Shown here piece by piece: positions 35,028 through 44,645 of a stretch of 64,000 nt of DNA. The notes under the pieces were generated by a model. The model saw only the letters and a program-made list of their open reading frames with translations, was not told the DNA's origin and did no database searches. Within the stretch, counting starts at the first letter, position 1; each line of letters starts with the position of its first letter. Position numbers and translations under genes: made by a program. The DNA comes from Falsirhodobacter sp. alg1 (lineage in GTDB: Bacteria; Pseudomonadota; Alphaproteobacteria; Rhodobacterales; Rhodobacteraceae): NCBI RefSeq assembly GCF_000739715.2, contig NZ_BBJC02000001.1, forward strand, positions 511,315 to 575,314. Direction: 5' to 3'.

Positions 35028-35852
35028 ATGACGGATAACAAGCGTAAGGTCGGAATTGACGGGACGCCGCTCGGTTTTGCGGTCTCGGAAAATGATCGGC
35101 AGACGATTTCCATGGTCGCATCTGCCTTGGACCAACAGCGTGTCGCATTGGCCTTTCAACCGGTTGTTCTGGGCAGGGATACAAGCAAGGTTGCCTTTCA
35201 TGAAGGGCTGATCCGCATCATGGATCCGTCGGGCAGGGTGATTCCCGCGCGCGATTTCATGAGCGTGGTCGAAGAGCAGGAGCTTGGCCGCCGCATCGAT
35301 GTCGCCGCATTGGAGCAGGGGATGCTGACCCTGGTGCGCAATCCGAAGATCCGTCTGGCCATCAACATGTCGGCCCGTTCCATCGGCTATGCCCCCTGGA
35401 TGCGCGCCCTACATCACGGTCTTGCACAGGATGCGACCGTGGCTGAACGGCTGATTCTGGAAATTACCGAATCCTCGGCCATGCTTGTGCCGGAGCTGGT
35501 GACCTCTTTCATGGGGGAGCTGCAGCGGTATGGCATTGCCTTTGCGCTGGATGATTTCGGGGCGGGGTTCACCGCATTCCGCTACTTCAAGGAATTCTTC
35601 TTCGACATGGTGAAAATCGACGGGCAATTCATCCGCGGCATTGACAAGGATCGCGACAACCAGGTGCTGACCCGCGCACTGCAATCCATCGGAGAGCATT
35701 TCGAGATGATCACGGTTGCCGAGGCTGTTGAAACGGTGGCGGAGGCCAAGTTCCTCCAATCCATCGGCGTCGATTGTTTTCAGGGGTATCTGTTCGGGGC
35801 GCCTACGACGCGGCCCGCATGGGACAAAAAACGCGACAAACTGCGGGCGTGA
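35028..35852 (+). CDS. Solo EAL-domain protein (c-di-GMP phosphodiesterase family)
   Basis: 274 residues; one EAL domain from about 38 to 262, with no GGDEF, PAS or membrane segment, so cytosolic. The signature is EGL (Glu59-Gly60-Leu61, in AFHEGLIR) instead of EAL. The other metal and catalytic positions are kept: Asn113 (INMS), Glu145 (LEITES), Asp175-Asp176 (DDFGAG), Lys196 (VKID), Glu232 (AEAVET where AEGVET is usual) and Gln252 (QGYLFG). It could hydrolyse c-di-GMP to pGpG or act only as a receptor. The gene is isolated, with its own putative promoter and a hairpin at its end. Confidence 0.88.
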   Translation: MTDNKRKVGIDGTPLGFAVSENDRQTISMVASALDQQRVALAFQPVVLGRDTSKVAFHEGLIRIMDPSGRVIPARDFMSVVEEQELGRRIDVAALEQGMLTLVRNPKIRLAINMSARSIGYAPWMRALHHGLAQDATVAERLILEITESSAMLVPELVTSFMGELQRYGIAFALDDFGAGFTAFRYFKEFFFDMVKIDGQFIRGIDKDRDNQVLTRALQSIGEHFEMITVAEAVETVAEAKFLQSIGVDCFQGYLFGAPTTRPAWDKKRDKLRA

Positions 35853-35862
35853 TAATCAGAGG

Positions 35863-35887
35863 GGCGCTGGCGGTTGCCGCCAGCGCC
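35863..35887. terminator. Strong hairpin between convergent genes
   Basis: A perfect 11-bp stem (GGCGCTGGCGG with CCGCCAGCGCC) and a 3-base loop, between the EAL gene stop and the YdcH-like gene stop. No T run follows on either strand, so termination is likely by position rather than by a textbook sequence. Confidence 0.45.
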
Positions 35888-35894
35888 GAAACGT

Positions 35895-36062
35895 TCAGTG
35901 TTGCGACAGGCGACTGATCTCTTCTTTCAGGCGCAACTTCTTCCGTTTCAGTTCGGCGATCTTCAGGGGGTCAGAGGCGGGCTGGCGCTGTTCCCACGTA
36001 ACCGAGCTTGAGAGCGATTCGTGCTTGCGGCGTAGTTCTTGCAGGTGCGAAGCGATCGACAT
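35895..36062 (-). CDS. YdcH-like (DUF465) 55-aa protein
   Basis: Reads MSIASHLQELRRKHESL then a short polar turn and KIAELKRKKLRLKEEISRL, a helical hairpin with strongly charged faces, the pattern of DUF465/YdcH proteins common in alphaproteobacteria. No catalytic residue is visible and no role is known. It sits alone between the EAL gene and a methyltransferase gene. Confidence 0.82.
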   Translation of the reverse strand: MSIASHLQELRRKHESLSSSVTWEQRQPASDPLKIAELKRKKLRLKEEISRLSQH

Positions 36063-36117
36063 AACGGTCTCCATCTGATTGCAGATGACAGAAGTGCAAC
36101 ACGCTTTCTGAGTCGTG

Positions 36118-36912
36118 TCACCTATCTATTTCGGTAATTTTCTTGCGCGGGCCGGTTTTGGCCAACTCAAGGGGCGGAAAGCCGCTGCCGTGGCGCAGGA
36201 TGCTGCGCGGCAAAGGCATTGTATCATCAACACCATCGCCTTCATGTGCTGTGCCTGCATGCAGAATCACAGGGGGCAAAAGACAAAATGCCGCACGCCC
36301 CCCTTTGCGCGCCTGAAGGATCAGGCGCTTCGGTGCACGATCGATCCGCGCAGCAAGAGGCAGCACGACAGTAGAGCCGAGGCTGGGAGGCATGCCGATC
36401 AGGGCATTGGGCAAACGGTCTGCACCGAAGATCAGCGTGATTGTCCCGCCAGGGCGCACCCGCCGCGCCATGACGGCAATCCAGCGTCCGATATGCATGC
36501 GTTCCCGCAGTGCCATGTCACGACCCGCATCCGCCGAAGGGGTGCCACCCGCGTAATAGGGTGGATTGGCAAAAACATGATCATAGGTTTCCGCCAGCGA
36601 AAGTGCCTCGATATCGGCCTCTATCACGGTCAGGGGCAGGCCATTGCGCGCGGCATTGCGGCGCGCCAGATCGGCATAGGGGTGCTGCACCTCCACCCCC
36701 GTTGGCAGGGCTCCGGTGCGGTAGGCTACGCACAGGCTGGCCACTCCGGCGCCGCATCCCAATTCCAGAACACGCTCACCCTGTTTTGCCGGTACGGCAG
36801 CCGCCAGGAATACCGGGTCCGTGGCCGCGCGATACCCGTCGCGCGGTTGCAGGATCCGCAACCGCCCGTCCAGAAAGCCGTCTTCGGTCAGATGGCTTTC
36901 GTCGAACATCAT
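36118..36912 (-). CDS. SAM-dependent methyltransferase, TrmN6-like
   Basis: 264 residues. Rossmann-type motif I is VLELGCGAGVASL (GCGAG at 52-56), motif II VEVQ, and the amino-methyltransferase motif FANPPYYAGG (NPPY at 116-119), used by enzymes methylating exocyclic amines of adenine. YfiC/TrmN6-type enzymes modify adenine 37 of tRNA-Val; the early RPRDGYRAATDPVFLAAAV-like region (ILQPRDGYRAATD) fits that family. The start overlaps the upstream DUF2007 gene stop. The target is inferred from family. Confidence 0.83.
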   Translation of the reverse strand: MMFDESHLTEDGFLDGRLRILQPRDGYRAATDPVFLAAAVPAKQGERVLELGCGAGVASLCVAYRTGALPTGVEVQHPYADLARRNAARNGLPLTVIEADIEALSLAETYDHVFANPPYYAGGTPSADAGRDMALRERMHIGRWIAVMARRVRPGGTITLIFGADRLPNALIGMPPSLGSTVVLPLAARIDRAPKRLILQARKGGRAAFCLLPPVILHAGTAHEGDGVDDTMPLPRSILRHGSGFPPLELAKTGPRKKITEIDR

Positions 36913-37124
36913 TGCCCAAGCGGAATTTTGTTATCCAGCATGATCTTGCTGGCAAGGAAGTGATCCCGCTCATGCACCAGCAGGCGGCGGGGGAATGCTC
37001 CGATCCCGCCTTCGAGGATGCTCATGTGGACGTCCATTGCAAAGGCCGTTATACCCTCGCCCTGTAGCAGCGCCTGAGCGAAGGCGATCACAGTGGGATC
37101 GGTGGTGCGCAGAAGCTCTTTCAT
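36909..37124 (-). CDS. DUF2007-domain protein
   Basis: 71 residues: KELLRTTDPTVIAFAQALLQGEGITAFAMD and a VHMSILEGG turn followed by RRLLVHERD, the signal-transducer-like DUF2007 fold of one alpha-beta unit. Related proteins bind small partners and have no defined activity. Translationally coupled with the TrmN6-like methyltransferase (ATGA) and divergent from the polyprenyl synthase gene, 50 bases away. Confidence 0.82.
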   Translation of the reverse strand: MKELLRTTDPTVIAFAQALLQGEGITAFAMDVHMSILEGGIGAFPRRLLVHERDHFLASKIMLDNKIPLGQ

Positions 37125-37174
37125 GGCAAACAGATAGGTGGCGTATCGCTGCTTGTCGAGAGACGGGAATTGAC

Positions 37175-38170
37175 GTGGACGACCTTTCGCAAAAACCGCA
37201 TGACCGCCTGGGTCAATGGCTGGCCGCCGACATGGCCGCAGTAAACGATCTTATCCGTGAACGGATGGCTTCCCGGCATGCCCCGCGCATCCCCGAGGTG
37301 ACGGCCCATCTGGTGGAGGCCGGGGGCAAGCGTCTGCGCCCGATGCTGGTTCTGGCCGCCGCGCGGATGTGTGGCTATGACGGCCCCTATCACGTGCATC
37401 TGGCTGCAACTGTTGAATTTATTCACACCGCGACACTGCTCCATGACGATGTGGTGGATGAAAGCGAGCGTCGCCGCGGTCGGCCGACGGCCAACCTTCT
37501 ATGGGATAACAAATCTTCGGTTCTGGTCGGGGATTACCTGTTTGCCCGCTCGTTCCAGCTGATGGTCGAGGCGGACCGGATCGATGTGCTGGGCGTACTT
37601 GCCAACGCCTCCGCCACAATTGCCGAGGGGGAGGTGCTACAACTTACCGCAGCACAGGATCTGTCCACGACCGAGGATGTATATCTGCAGGTGGTACGGG
37701 GCAAAACCGCGGCCCTGTTCGGCGCCGCAACCGAGGTGGGCGGCATGATTGCCGGTGCGACCGAGGCGCAGCAGGCCGGATTGCGCGATTATGGCGATGC
37801 GCTCGGGATTGCCTTCCAGATCGTGGATGACCTGCTGGATTATGGCGGTATTGCCGAAACGATCGGCAAGAACACGGGCGATGATTTCCGTGAACGCAAG
37901 CTGACGCTGCCGTTGATCAAGGCCTTGGCCAAGGCGGATGCAGAAGAGATGGCCTTCTGGACCCGCACGATCGCCATGGGCGAACAGCAGGATGGTGATC
38001 TGGAGCAGGCGCAGGGGATCCTGAAACGCCACGGTGCGCTGGTTGCGGCGCGGGATGATGCGCTCGCCTGGGTGGAACACGCCAAGGCAGCCCTTGCACC
38101 GCTGCCCGATCATGAATTGCGCGGCATGCTGATGGATGTGGCGGATTACGTGGTGGCGCGGATCCGCTAA
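37175..38170 (+). CDS. ispB: Long-chain polyprenyl diphosphate synthase (octa/decaprenyl)
   Basis: 331 residues from the GTG at 37175, after GAGACGGGAATT; the open frame reaches back to 36995 across the divergent gene start. Trans-isoprenyl synthase motifs: GGKRLRP (50-56), first Asp-rich motif DDVVDES (91-97), second DDLLDY (218-223), and [10 protein letters not shown]. It extends farnesyl diphosphate to the ubiquinone side chain; the GTG is supported by the length match to IspB. The chain length (8 or 10 units; Rhodobacterales mostly make Q-10) cannot be read from sequence. Convergent with ispE; stops overlap. Confidence 0.93.
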   Translation: MDDLSQKPHDRLGQWLAADMAAVNDLIRERMASRHAPRIPEVTAHLVEAGGKRLRPMLVLAAARMCGYDGPYHVHLAATVEFIHTATLLHDDVVDESERRRGRPTANLLWDNKSSVLVGDYLFARSFQLMVEADRIDVLGVLANASATIAEGEVLQLTAAQDLSTTEDVYLQVVRGKTAALFGAATEVGGMIAGATEAQQAGLRDYGDALGIAFQIVDDLLDYGGIAETIGKNTGDDFRERKLTLPLIKALAKADAEEMAFWTRTIAMGEQQDGDLEQAQGILKRHGALVAARDDALAWVEHAKAALAPLPDHELRGMLMDVADYVVARIR

Positions 38171-38982
38171 CCCTCCATCGGGGCGGCCGCGCTCCACCAT
38201 TCGGGGGGCAGGGCGGCTGCGGCAGCACGCGCCTCCCGTTCGGATGCGAACAGGCCCCAGCAGGTGGCCCCTGATCCGGACATGCGTGCCATCAGGCAGC
38301 CCGTGGTAGCCGCCAGAGTATCACGGACATCGGCAATAATCGGTTGCAGGGTAATTGCGGGGGCTTCAAGATCGTTGCGCGTGTTCCGCAACCATTGAAC
38401 CAGATCCATGACGGTTGCGAATGCCGGAATATCCGGCAGCGCAGCCCCGAAGGCCTGAAGTCCCTTGAACACCGGTCCGGTGGGCACCTGTACGCGCGGA
38501 TTTGCCAGAACCAGCCATCCTTTGGGTAGCAGAACCGGGTCCAGCCGTTCGCCGACGCCGCCCATACGGGCCGAGGCTCCGTTCAGGCAGACGGGCACAT
38601 CGGCCCCCAGCTTCAGCACATCGGATGCCATGGGAAGGGGCGCACCCGTCAGCCCCGCCATCACCCGAAGCGCCGCCGCTGCATCCGCCGAGCCGCCGCC
38701 GATGCCAGATGCAACCGGTAGAACCTTTTCCAGATGCAGGGCAGCTGTCCCCTCCATCAGCCGGGCGGCCCGCAGAACCAGATTGTCACCGCTTAACCCG
38801 GCGGCTTCCGGCCCCGTCACCTCCAGTGTCAGGGTATCCGCTGTGGTGCCGGTCAGCCGGTCACCCACGCCCGCGAACACGACCAGGCTATCCAGCAAAT
38901 GGTATCCGTCTTCCCGACGGCCTGTGACATGCAGGGCAAGATTGACCTTGGCGCGTGCCAGAGCCTCAATTCGTGTTGTCAT
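38167..38982 (-). CDS. ispE: 4-diphosphocytidyl-2-C-methyl-D-erythritol kinase
   Basis: 271 residues of the GHMP kinase family. The substrate region [19 protein letters not shown] and the ATP-binding glycine loop [21 protein letters not shown] are present, with the third motif [16 protein letters not shown]. It phosphorylates CDP-methylerythritol in the MEP isoprenoid pathway, upstream of the prenyl substrate used by the neighbouring IspB. The 5' end overlaps the TPR gene 3' end by 17 bases, so the two are probably expressed together. Confidence 0.96.
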   Translation of the reverse strand: MTTRIEALARAKVNLALHVTGRREDGYHLLDSLVVFAGVGDRLTGTTADTLTLEVTGPEAAGLSGDNLVLRAARLMEGTAALHLEKVLPVASGIGGGSADAAAALRVMAGLTGAPLPMASDVLKLGADVPVCLNGASARMGGVGERLDPVLLPKGWLVLANPRVQVPTGPVFKGLQAFGAALPDIPAFATVMDLVQWLRNTRNDLEAPAITLQPIIADVRDTLAATTGCLMARMSGSGATCWGLFASEREARAAAAALPPEWWSAAAPMEG

Positions 38983-40672
38983 GCGCGTCGGTTATCTTCG
39001 TGGCCAGATCGGTCTTGCCTTCATCGGTCAGGACCTGCTCCAGCCCCAGTTCCAGCTTTTTGTGGATGCGTTCGGCCTCGGCCTCTGTCGGATCGAACGA
39101 CAGGGCGCGTCGCCATTGAAAGCGCGCCTCGGCCCTGCGACCGACCGCCCAATATACATCGGCCAAATGGTCGGTGATGATCGGATCGGACGGTTCCAGT
39201 GCGACGGCCTGAACCATCGGCTCCACGGCTTCGTCAAACCGGCCAAGCTGGAACAATGCCCAGCCAAGGCTGTCCTGGATCGCGCCGGAATCAGGCTCGG
39301 CCTCGACCGCCCGCTGGATCATATCCAGCGCCTCGTCCAGTTTGCGACCCTGCTCTACCAAGGCATATCCAAGATAGTTCAGCACGTCCGGCTGGTCAGG
39401 CTGCAATTCCAGCGCCGCGCGCATATCCGCCTCGGATTCCGTATATTGGCCCAGACGTTCATGCACGATGCCGCGGCTGAACAGGACAGGCCAGTATTGC
39501 GCCGAGGGACGACCGATGGTGCGCAACGCGCGATCATAGGCGGGCAGGGCGTCCTTGTAATTCTCCATGCGGCGCAGGGCATCGGCATAGCCGACCTGTG
39601 GTCCCAAGGCGTCCGGACGCTCGTCGATCAGGGTTGCAAGAACAGCCAGCGCCTCGTCCTGCTGTCCATTGCCGAACAGGGCATCGGCGCGGGCAACTTC
39701 TGCGGCTTCATGCAGCATGTCATCGGGGGAAACCTGATCGTAGGCATCGATTGCCAGTTCAGTCTGGCCTTGCTGGTCCAGCAGCTCCCCGACAAGGATC
39801 TGCGCTTCGGCCTGATCGGGGCGCAGATCTGTGGCCACGCGGGCATAAAGCAGGGTGAACGTATCGCCTGCCTCGCCCTGAAGGGCGGAGGCCAGCGTAT
39901 AGAACACTTCGGAGACGCCATCGCTGGCGTTGCGGGCCACGGTCCAGTCCAGCGTCTCGCCTGCCCGCAATTCGGCGGTCACGGCCTTGTACGTGGGATC
40001 GCTGGGAAGAAAGGCTTCGGTCGCCAGGTCAATGGCATCTTCGTTCCTGTCCAGTTGCGACAGGATCTGGATATGCGCCAGAACGCCACGGCGCGTCAGG
40101 GCCAGCGGATGGTCGGCGTCGGAAAAAATGGCCTCCGCCCCCTCCATATCGCCGACCGAGGCGAGCGCGAGGGCCTTGTGGTACAGCCCGAAGGATTCCA
40201 GCCCTTGGGTCGCGGCAATGGCATCAAAACGCTTCATGGCGGCGGCGGGCTTGCCCTGACCCAGCAAGGCCCATGATTTTACGAGGTTTTCCAGAAGGGC
40301 GCCGATGGGCTGCTGGTCCATCTTCCAGTCCAGAATGGCGGCCCAGTCTTTGGCTTTGGCCTGTTGGTCCAGAAGCGCGATATACATCGCTGGGCTTTGC
40401 AGGCCCGATGATCCCATGGTCTGGGCCACGGCAATGGCCGCGGGAAAGTTGTTGCTTGCGATATTGGCCACGACACTGCCTTCAAGCAGGTCTGGATTGC
40501 CGCTGTCGGCTTGCAGGGCACGGTCCAGCCAATAGGTCGCGGCGCGGTGATCGCTGCTGCTGGCCGCATTCTGGGCGGCCAGATAGGCCCCCGCATCCTG
40601 CGCCATCGTGGCGGATGGCAGGCATAGCGCAAGCGCCAATAGGGCAGGGCGGAATATCATCTGGTCGCGCAT
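38966..40672 (-). CDS. Exported TPR-repeat protein
   Basis: 568 residues. A signal peptide (hydrophobic 8-20, ending TMAQD) precedes tetratricopeptide repeats, most evident in the C-terminal half (about 360-540: [45 protein letters not shown], then [23 protein letters not shown]). Earlier parts are degenerate repeats. Envelope TPR proteins act as scaffolds. It lies between ETF-QO and ispE on the same strand, the usual Rhodobacterales order; a role in either pathway is not evident. Confidence 0.87.
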   Translation of the reverse strand: MRDQMIFRPALLALALCLPSATMAQDAGAYLAAQNAASSSDHRAATYWLDRALQADSGNPDLLEGSVVANIASNNFPAAIAVAQTMGSSGLQSPAMYIALLDQQAKAKDWAAILDWKMDQQPIGALLENLVKSWALLGQGKPAAAMKRFDAIAATQGLESFGLYHKALALASVGDMEGAEAIFSDADHPLALTRRGVLAHIQILSQLDRNEDAIDLATEAFLPSDPTYKAVTAELRAGETLDWTVARNASDGVSEVFYTLASALQGEAGDTFTLLYARVATDLRPDQAEAQILVGELLDQQGQTELAIDAYDQVSPDDMLHEAAEVARADALFGNGQQDEALAVLATLIDERPDALGPQVGYADALRRMENYKDALPAYDRALRTIGRPSAQYWPVLFSRGIVHERLGQYTESEADMRAALELQPDQPDVLNYLGYALVEQGRKLDEALDMIQRAVEAEPDSGAIQDSLGWALFQLGRFDEAVEPMVQAVALEPSDPIITDHLADVYWAVGRRAEARFQWRRALSFDPTEAEAERIHKKLELGLEQVLTDEGKTDLATKITDAHDNTN

Positions 40673-40771
40673 GTGGCCTCCGGCTGTACGACCCGACGAT
40701 ATGGCGCTTTTTCACCGACCGCAAACCCCCATGCGGCGTCAGGACGCCCGCAATGCCGCGGACGTGATCTG

Positions 40772-42424
40772 TCACATGTTCGGATAGTTCGGCCCGTCGC
40801 CCCCTTGTGGCGTGGTCCAGCGGATGTTCTGTGCAGGGTCCTTGATGTCGCAGGTCTTGCAATGCACGCAGTTCTGGAAATTGATCACGAACCTCGCGGC
40901 GTCGCCTTCGCCCACGACCTCGTAGACACCGGCGGGGCAATACCGCTGCGCGGGTTCGGCATAGGTCGGCAGGTTCAATGAGATGGGAACCGCAGGATCC
41001 ATCAGCTTCAGGTGGGACGGCTGGCTTTCTTCATGGTTGGTAAAGCTGAAGGCCACATTGGTCAGCCGGTCGAATGACAGGACGCCGTCGGGTTTTGGAT
41101 AATCGATCGGCTTGAAATCACTGGCCTTGCCCGTTGCCGCAGCATCCGTCTTTTTATGCGACAGCGTGCCGAACACCGAAAAACCGAACAGCTCGTTCGT
41201 CCACATGTCGAAGCCGCCCAGCATCAGCGAGGCATAAAGCCCGTAGCGGGACCAGAGCGGTTTGACGTTGCGCACCTTTTTCAGGTCCTGTCCGATCGCA
41301 CCTGTGCGGACCGTATGCTCGTAATCATCCAGCGTATCGCTCTGGCGTCCTGCCGCGATGGCGGCCGCTGCGGCCTCTGCCGCGGCGATGCCCGACAGCA
41401 TCGCGTTATGGTTGCCCTTGATTCGCGGCACATTGACCATTCCGACCGAGCATCCCAGAAGCGCCACACCCGGCGCCACCATCTTCGGCATGGACTGGTA
41501 GCCACCTTCGGAAATGGCGCGCGCGCCATAGGCCACGCGCTTGCCCCCCGCCAGCAGTTCGGCAACCACGGGATGGTGCTTGAACCGCTGGAATTCGGCA
41601 TAGGGATAAAGATAGGGATTTTCATAGTTCAGGTGCACGACCAGCCCGATAAGGATCTGGTTGTTTTCGGCATGATAGATGAACGAGCCACCCCCGGCTT
41701 CGGAGCCCAGAGGCCAGCCCATCGTATGCGTGACGGTGCCTTCCTTGTGCTTGGCCGGGTCGATCTCCCAGATCTCTTTCATCCCGAGGCCGTATTTCTG
41801 CGGCTCGTACCCCGTTGCCAGGCCATAATTGGCAATGACCTGCTTGGAGAGTGATCCGCGAACGCCTTCGGCCAGAAAGACGTATTTGCCCAGAAGCTCC
41901 ATCCCCGGTTCGTAATTCGGGCCGGGGGTGCCATCGGGGTTCAGGCCGAATTCGCCTGCAACAACACCCTTGATGTCCCCGTCGGGGCCCGTGACCACCT
42001 CGGAGCAGGACATGCCCGGAAAGATTTCGACGCCAAGCTCCTCGGCCTGCTCGGCCAGCCAGCGGCAGACGTTCGCCATGCTGACGATGTAATTGCCGTG
42101 GTTCGACATCAGCTTGGGCATGGGCGCATTGGGAAGGCGCGTCTGCCCTGTTTCCGTCAGGAACAGGAACTGGTCCTCGGTCACTGGCACGGTGACGGGC
42201 GCGCCCTTTTCCTTCCAGTCGGGAAACAGCGCCGTCAGGCCCACCGGATCCAGAACGGCACCGGACAGGATATGGGCACCGACCTCGGACCCCTTTTCAA
42301 GCAGTACCACCGAAAGATCCGGGTTGATCTGTTTCAGCCGGATCGCCGCAGATAGACCCGCAGGGCCGCCACCCACGATGACAACGTCATATTCCATCGA
42401 TTCACGGCTGGTTTCGGCGGTCAT
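40772..42424 (-). CDS. Electron transfer flavoprotein-ubiquinone oxidoreductase
   Basis: 550 residues from the ATG ending at 42424 (GGAGAGTG 4 bases before); the frame extends 37 codons further without homology. FAD motif VVIVGGGPAGLSAAIRLK, the EVGAHILSGAVLDP block, LGCSVGMVNVPRIKG, and at the C-terminus the 4Fe-4S cluster Cys residues in RYCPAGVYE and NCVHCKTCDIKDP. It passes electrons from electron transfer flavoprotein (fatty acid and amino acid oxidation) to ubiquinone in the inner membrane. All cluster Cys are present. Divergent from greA. Confidence 0.96.
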   Translation of the reverse strand: MTAETSRESMEYDVVIVGGGPAGLSAAIRLKQINPDLSVVLLEKGSEVGAHILSGAVLDPVGLTALFPDWKEKGAPVTVPVTEDQFLFLTETGQTRLPNAPMPKLMSNHGNYIVSMANVCRWLAEQAEELGVEIFPGMSCSEVVTGPDGDIKGVVAGEFGLNPDGTPGPNYEPGMELLGKYVFLAEGVRGSLSKQVIANYGLATGYEPQKYGLGMKEIWEIDPAKHKEGTVTHTMGWPLGSEAGGGSFIYHAENNQILIGLVVHLNYENPYLYPYAEFQRFKHHPVVAELLAGGKRVAYGARAISEGGYQSMPKMVAPGVALLGCSVGMVNVPRIKGNHNAMLSGIAAAEAAAAAIAAGRQSDTLDDYEHTVRTGAIGQDLKKVRNVKPLWSRYGLYASLMLGGFDMWTNELFGFSVFGTLSHKKTDAAATGKASDFKPIDYPKPDGVLSFDRLTNVAFSFTNHEESQPSHLKLMDPAVPISLNLPTYAEPAQRYCPAGVYEVVGEGDAARFVINFQNCVHCKTCDIKDPAQNIRWTTPQGGDGPNYPNM

Positions 42425-42635
42425 ATCACTCTCCGGCTTTGGGCCATGCCCTGTCGCTATGGTCCGAAAGTAATGGAGTAGCTGGCATGGAGCGTCAATC
42501 TCTGCATGCGACAACCTTTGCCGATGGCCGGTCAACCTGCTTGCAATTCGGGGCGCATTGCGTTCTGGTCTGATGCAACGATATGAAAGTCACGTGCCCG
42601 CCGGGTTCGTGGCTTTGCTTTTACGGTAAAGGCTT

Positions 42636-43106
42636 ATGGACAAAATTCCGATGACCCGCGCAGGGTTCAAAGCGCTTGATGAAGAATTGAAACTGCTCAA
42701 ATCGGTGGAACGGCCTGCGGTGATCCGTGCCATCGCCGAGGCGCGTGAACTGGGCGATCTGTCCGAGAATGCCGAATATCATTCGGCCCGTGAAAAGCAG
42801 AGCTTTATCGAAGGACGGATCAAGGAGCTGGAGGGCCTGCTGAGCCTTGCAGAGGTGATCGACCCGTCCAAACTGTCAGGCTCGATCAAATTCGGCGCCA
42901 CCGTGACACTGCTGGACGAAGAGACCGAGCATGAGCGGACCTACCAGATCGTGGGAGAGCCGGAGGCCGACATCGAGAATGGCCGCCTGAACCTGCGGTC
43001 TCCGCTGGCCCGGGCGCTGATCGGCAAGGACGAAGGCGATTCCATCGAGGTTAAAACCCCGGGTGGAGAGCGCAGCTACGAAGTGCTCTCGGTCCGCTTC
43101 ATCTGA
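42636..43106 (+). CDS. greA: Transcription elongation factor GreA
   Basis: 156 residues: N-terminal coiled coil (1-75) with [18 protein letters not shown], the acidic tip region [16 protein letters not shown] and [11 protein letters not shown], then the C-terminal FKBP-like domain with [26 protein letters not shown] and [23 protein letters not shown]. It lets RNA polymerase cleave backtracked RNA and resume. The 211-base gap to ETF-QO holds both promoters; no clear -35/-10 pair was picked. Confidence 0.98.
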   Translation: MDKIPMTRAGFKALDEELKLLKSVERPAVIRAIAEARELGDLSENAEYHSAREKQSFIEGRIKELEGLLSLAEVIDPSKLSGSIKFGATVTLLDEETEHERTYQIVGEPEADIENGRLNLRSPLARALIGKDEGDSIEVKTPGGERSYEVLSVRFI

Positions 43107-43114
43107 GATATGGC

Positions 43115-43975
43115 ATGAATCCGAACCACACACGCGCCTCCGGTCCGGGGGCTGATGGACCATTGCCGGAACTTGGCGGTGCGATCGGTGCTGTCTTTTG
43201 GGCAGTGGTCTGTCTGTGGTGGTGGACCTCTCGCCCCGAGGGGCAGGGGCCGGGGGCGCTGATGGGGCTGTTGCTGCTTGTCGTGCCGCTGCTGCTGATT
43301 GCAGGGCTGGTCGCAAGCCTGCGCATGCTGCGCGATGTGCAGCAGGAGGCGGACGGCCTGCGGGCGCGTCTGGAGCAAATGCGGGCAGAAGCCCAATCCC
43401 CGGCGCCACCCCGCCCGACGGCCGCGCCGCGGCCCATGGCCCCGCCACCGGCACCGGTGGAGGAAGAGCCGGAGCTGGATCTGGTGGATGATGCGGAACC
43501 TGCCGGCCTGACCATGGACGATTATCTGCGGGCGCTGAACTTTCCCGATTCTGCCGATGATCAGGAAGGCATCATTGCCCTGCGCCAGGTTCTGTCCGAC
43601 CCGGATTCGGCCCGGCTGATCCGCGCGGCGCAGGACGTGCTGACGCTGCTGGCCGAGGACGGAGTGTTCATGGACGGGCTGGCCAGCGATCCACCGCGCG
43701 CCGACCTGTGGCGCCGGTTCAGCGCCGGAGAACGGGGGGCCGCAACCAGCGCCATCGGTACGGTGCGTGACCGGCCCGCGGTCACACTTGTGGCGCAGCG
43801 TATTCGCGAGGATGCCATTTTCCGCGATGTCGCCCATCATTTCATGCGCACATTCGACAAAAGCCTGCCCGCCTTTGCCCAGTTCGCCACGGATGGAGAG
43901 CTGTTGGCCCTGGCCGAAACCCGTACGGCGCGCGCATTCCTGCTGCTGGCCCGGGCTGCGGGCGCCTTCGTCTAA
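43115..43975 (+). CDS. Membrane protein of unknown function after greA
   Basis: 286 residues with two hydrophobic segments (about 22-38 and 49-68), then a coiled coil (about 70-95, LRDVQQEADGLRARLEQMRAEA), a Pro-rich linker (about 96-120), and a helical C-terminal domain (about 130-286, LTMDDYLRALNFPDSADDQEG and VAQRIREDAIFRDVAHHFMRTFD). It starts 8 bases after greA, so probably the same operon. I do not recognise the family; it resembles uncharacterised Rhodobacterales proteins with a cytoplasmic helical bundle. Confidence 0.78.
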   Translation: MNPNHTRASGPGADGPLPELGGAIGAVFWAVVCLWWWTSRPEGQGPGALMGLLLLVVPLLLIAGLVASLRMLRDVQQEADGLRARLEQMRAEAQSPAPPRPTAAPRPMAPPPAPVEEEPELDLVDDAEPAGLTMDDYLRALNFPDSADDQEGIIALRQVLSDPDSARLIRAAQDVLTLLAEDGVFMDGLASDPPRADLWRRFSAGERGAATSAIGTVRDRPAVTLVAQRIREDAIFRDVAHHFMRTFDKSLPAFAQFATDGELLALAETRTARAFLLLARAAGAFV

Positions 43976-44556
43976 AGCTGGCGGACCATGGTGACGGTGC
44001 TGTCGAACCCGAACAGCGCCGCAGTTGCCCCGGCGGGGTGCCGATGGATTGCGGCAAAACCGTTTCGTTCGTACAGGCGACGCGCCCCTTCATTTTTGTC
44101 GACCACATCCAGCCGGATGGCGCTGTAGCGGCGGGTGACGGCCTCCGCGCATATGGCATTGATCAGGGCTGTGCCGATCCCCTGGCCACGCCGGTCGGGC
44201 ACAACACATAACCCGTCGATCAGGAAACGCTGGTTGTCCGTATCCTGAACCAGCAGCCCCAAGGCATAGCGTCGCCATGTTGCCCCGAAGCGCCCGTAGG
44301 CGCTGCGCATCGCCGCAGCGTTCGCCCCGACAAAGGCCCCCCGCGCGGTCTTGAAGCCGCAAAGTCCGACCAGCCGCCCGCCCTCCACCGCCGAAAGGGT
44401 ATGGTCCGCCTGCAAGGCCCCCGAGATGAACGACCGCGCACGGTCGTCCGGACCCATAACCCGACCCAGCTTGGGGCCGAATGCCTGCCAGTACAAATGG
44501 GCGGCCTGATCGCGGAATTCCGGCGCAAGGCCTTGTTCGATCCTTAGATTTGCCAC
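43972..44556 (-). CDS. GNAT-family N-acetyltransferase
   Basis: 194 residues. The core has the acetyl-CoA loop LCVVPDRRGQGIGTALINAI (RRGQGIG) and a C-terminal strand IRLDVVDKNEGARRLYERNGF, both classic GNAT motifs. The acceptor is unknown: GNAT enzymes act on amines, proteins or small metabolites. The 3' end overlaps the upstream membrane protein gene by 4 bases; the 5' end is about 90 bases from the divergent azlC. Confidence 0.85.
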   Translation of the reverse strand: MANLRIEQGLAPEFRDQAAHLYWQAFGPKLGRVMGPDDRARSFISGALQADHTLSAVEGGRLVGLCGFKTARGAFVGANAAAMRSAYGRFGATWRRYALGLLVQDTDNQRFLIDGLCVVPDRRGQGIGTALINAICAEAVTRRYSAIRLDVVDKNEGARRLYERNGFAAIHRHPAGATAALFGFDSTVTMVRQL

Positions 44557-44645
44557 GATGCGCCCCGTCCCTGTAGCGTTGCATTGCTGCCCGTCAGCGC
44601 CTATGCCAGCTGGGAACGCCAGTAAAGTGCGAAGGTTTCTTCAGG

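Noticed and set aside
38465-40276. 603-codon rightward open frame opposite ispE and the TPR gene
   Set aside because: Antisense shadow; the leftward genes have clear GHMP kinase and TPR motifs.
42507-42587. 26-codon frame between ETF-QO and greA
   Set aside because: No Shine-Dalgarno site, no signal or pattern; it is within the region expected to hold promoters.
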